Shown here: piece after piece, positions 7,106 to 7,421 of the stretch
Layout of the letters: the number at the start of each line of letters is the position of its first letter
Position numbering within the stretch: the first letter of the stretch is position 1
From: Pedobacter sp.
Lineage (GTDB): Bacteria; Bacteroidota; Bacteroidia; Sphingobacteriales; Sphingobacteriaceae
Reading direction: 5' to 3'
NCBI GenBank assembly: GCA_028287885.1
Contig: JAQBOT010000425.1
Span: 1-7,421, forward strand
Length of the DNA stretch: 7,421 nucleotides
Position numbers and translations under genes: made by a program
The notes under the pieces: model-generated
What the model saw: only the letters and a program-made list of their open reading frames with translations
What the model was told of the DNA's origin: nothing
The model's database searches: none

Positions 7106-7156
7106 ATCTATTCTAAGGCTGAATGAAAAATTCAACATCTATTCATCGGCTGAACG
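7106..7156. repeat. Imperfect 20-bp direct repeat with 31-bp period upstream of tsaC
   Basis: Units 7106-7125 and 7137-7156 both follow the pattern ATCTATTC-nnn-GGCTGAAyG and agree at 16 of 20 positions. The first unit overlaps the expected -33 region of tsaC. There are only two copies and no clear third. It could be a pair of protein-binding sites about three helical turns apart, or a decayed small duplication. No function is claimed. Confidence 0.5.
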
Positions 7157-7180
7157 GCTTCGCAGTTCTATGCCGTTTCA
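7151..7180. repeat. Inverted repeat / hairpin in the spacer upstream of tsaC
   Basis: The arms TGAACGGC (7151-7158) and GCCGTTTCA (7172-7180) can pair as six contiguous base pairs plus two more after a one-base bulge, around a 13-base loop. The loop and right arm also contain an alternative CTATG/CATAG pairing (7168-7183). It does not have the T tract of an intrinsic terminator on either strand. It could be a 3'-end structure of the upstream gene's transcript or a regulatory structure. Confidence 0.4.
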
Positions 7181-7266
7181 TAGACATTTAATTTTATCCG
7201 GAAGTGGGGGAAGGAAGGGCAGTACCATAATATGAGAATCTCGGACGCAATTGTCGTAGAGGTGTT

Positions 7267-7288
7267 TTAGGAATATTAATATTCCTAA
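7267..7288. repeat. Perfect 22-bp AT-rich palindrome downstream of the right-edge gene
   Basis: The half-site TTAGGAATATT (7267-7277) is followed without a gap by its exact reverse complement (7278-7288). It lies 28 bases beyond the stop codon of the right-edge gene. In that gene's transcript it would fold into a stem of about nine pairs with a small loop, but it is followed by AAAACACC rather than a U run, so it is not a classical terminator. A second pairing is possible: TCCTA (7283-7287) with TAGGA (7296-7300), which would compete with the palindrome. It may be an operator-type site or a 3'-end stabilising or processing hairpin. The remainder of the 232-base spacer 7085-7316 holds no convincing gene. 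Confidence 0.7.
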
Positions 7289-7316
7289 TGGTAAGTAGGA
7301 GCTAATCTCAATAAAG

Positions 7317-7421
7317 TTACTCTATACCCGCTATCGCCTTATAGTACGCATCAAGCTGATAAGAAATAACATCCTTATCAAACTGCTGTGCAAACTTCAA
7401 ACCGTTCTCAATCATTTCCTT
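7317..7421 (-). CDS. C-terminal 34 codons of an unidentified protein, possibly a group 1 glycosyltransferase
   Basis: The minus-strand frame is open from the window edge (7421) to a TAA at 7319-7317 and encodes 34 residues. The end reads NGLKFAQQFDKDVISYQLDAYYKAI, a predominantly amphipathic helical stretch. Its 'NGLKFAQQF...YQLDAYYKAI' style resembles the final helix of GT4-type glycosyltransferases, in which a short alpha-helical tail closes the domain and ends near '-YY-'. The active site lies outside the window, so this is only a resemblance. That the frame is coding is supported by its running unbroken to the edge and by its normal codon usage. It is transcribed toward tsaC but separated from it by 232 bases. 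Confidence 0.6.
   Translation of the reverse strand, partial: KEMIENGLKFAQQFDKDVISYQLDAYYKAIAGIE

Noticed and set aside
7151..7183. Possible tRNA arm or tRNA fragment (hairpin with a GTTC-like segment)
   Set aside because: No acceptor stem, D-arm or anticodon arm can be assembled around it, and the T-loop pattern does not fit.
7180..7235. A 16-codon minus-strand ATG frame in the spacer upstream of tsaC
   Set aside because: Too short, with no promoter-like element, start context or motif to support it as a gene.
7267..7288. Intrinsic terminator of the right-edge gene
   Set aside because: The hairpin is AT-rich and is followed by AAAACACC, not a T run, in the direction of transcription; kept only as a palindrome.

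Overview
The window looks like a piece of a Bacteroidota chromosome, most likely Sphingobacteriaceae (Pedobacter/Sphingobacterium-like). Four things point there: the wording of the RpoC protein, a DUF3467 gene directly behind rpoC, a PRiA4_ORF3-family gene beside miaA, and an exact Bacteroidota-type -7 promoter element (TAnnTTTG) in front of every gene or gene pair whose upstream region is inside the window. The genus is inferred from recalled family resemblance, not from a search. Base composition is moderate to AT-rich. No mobile element, CRISPR array, rRNA or tRNA gene was found.

Layout. Bases 1-2979 (+) are the C-terminal 70% of rpoC, the RNA polymerase beta-prime subunit, open at the left edge. 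It ends in a strong intrinsic terminator (2998-3033). A short DUF3467 gene follows (3099-3413, +), with a perfect -7 element only four bases before its start codon. Nine bases later begins a convergent minus-strand block. Read in its own direction (right to left) this block is tsaC (7084-6518), cca (6456-5047), a PRiA4_ORF3-family protein with a very acidic tail (4999-4346) and miaA (4346-3423). The last two overlap as TAATG. At the right edge lies the last 34 codons of another minus-strand gene, tentatively a glycosyltransferase (7421-7317). It is separated from tsaC by 232 bases that hold a 22-bp perfect palindrome, a hairpin-forming inverted repeat and a short imperfect direct repeat.

How the genes fit together. 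Three of the four minus-strand genes act on tRNA. TsaC makes the threonylcarbamoyl-AMP used for t6A at position 37, Cca builds or repairs the 3' CCA end, and MiaA prenylates A37 in tRNAs reading UNN codons. The PRiA4_ORF3-like protein sits among them and is translationally coupled to miaA, so a link to tRNA or RNA metabolism is a reasonable but untested guess. The internal -7 elements suggest that the block can be read as three transcription units.

Most of the window is ordinary core genome. The points most worth a second look are the acidic-tailed protein coupled to miaA, the two -7 elements placed so close to ATG that the mRNAs may be leaderless, the 9-bp convergent junction without a terminator, and the structured spacer at 7085-7316.
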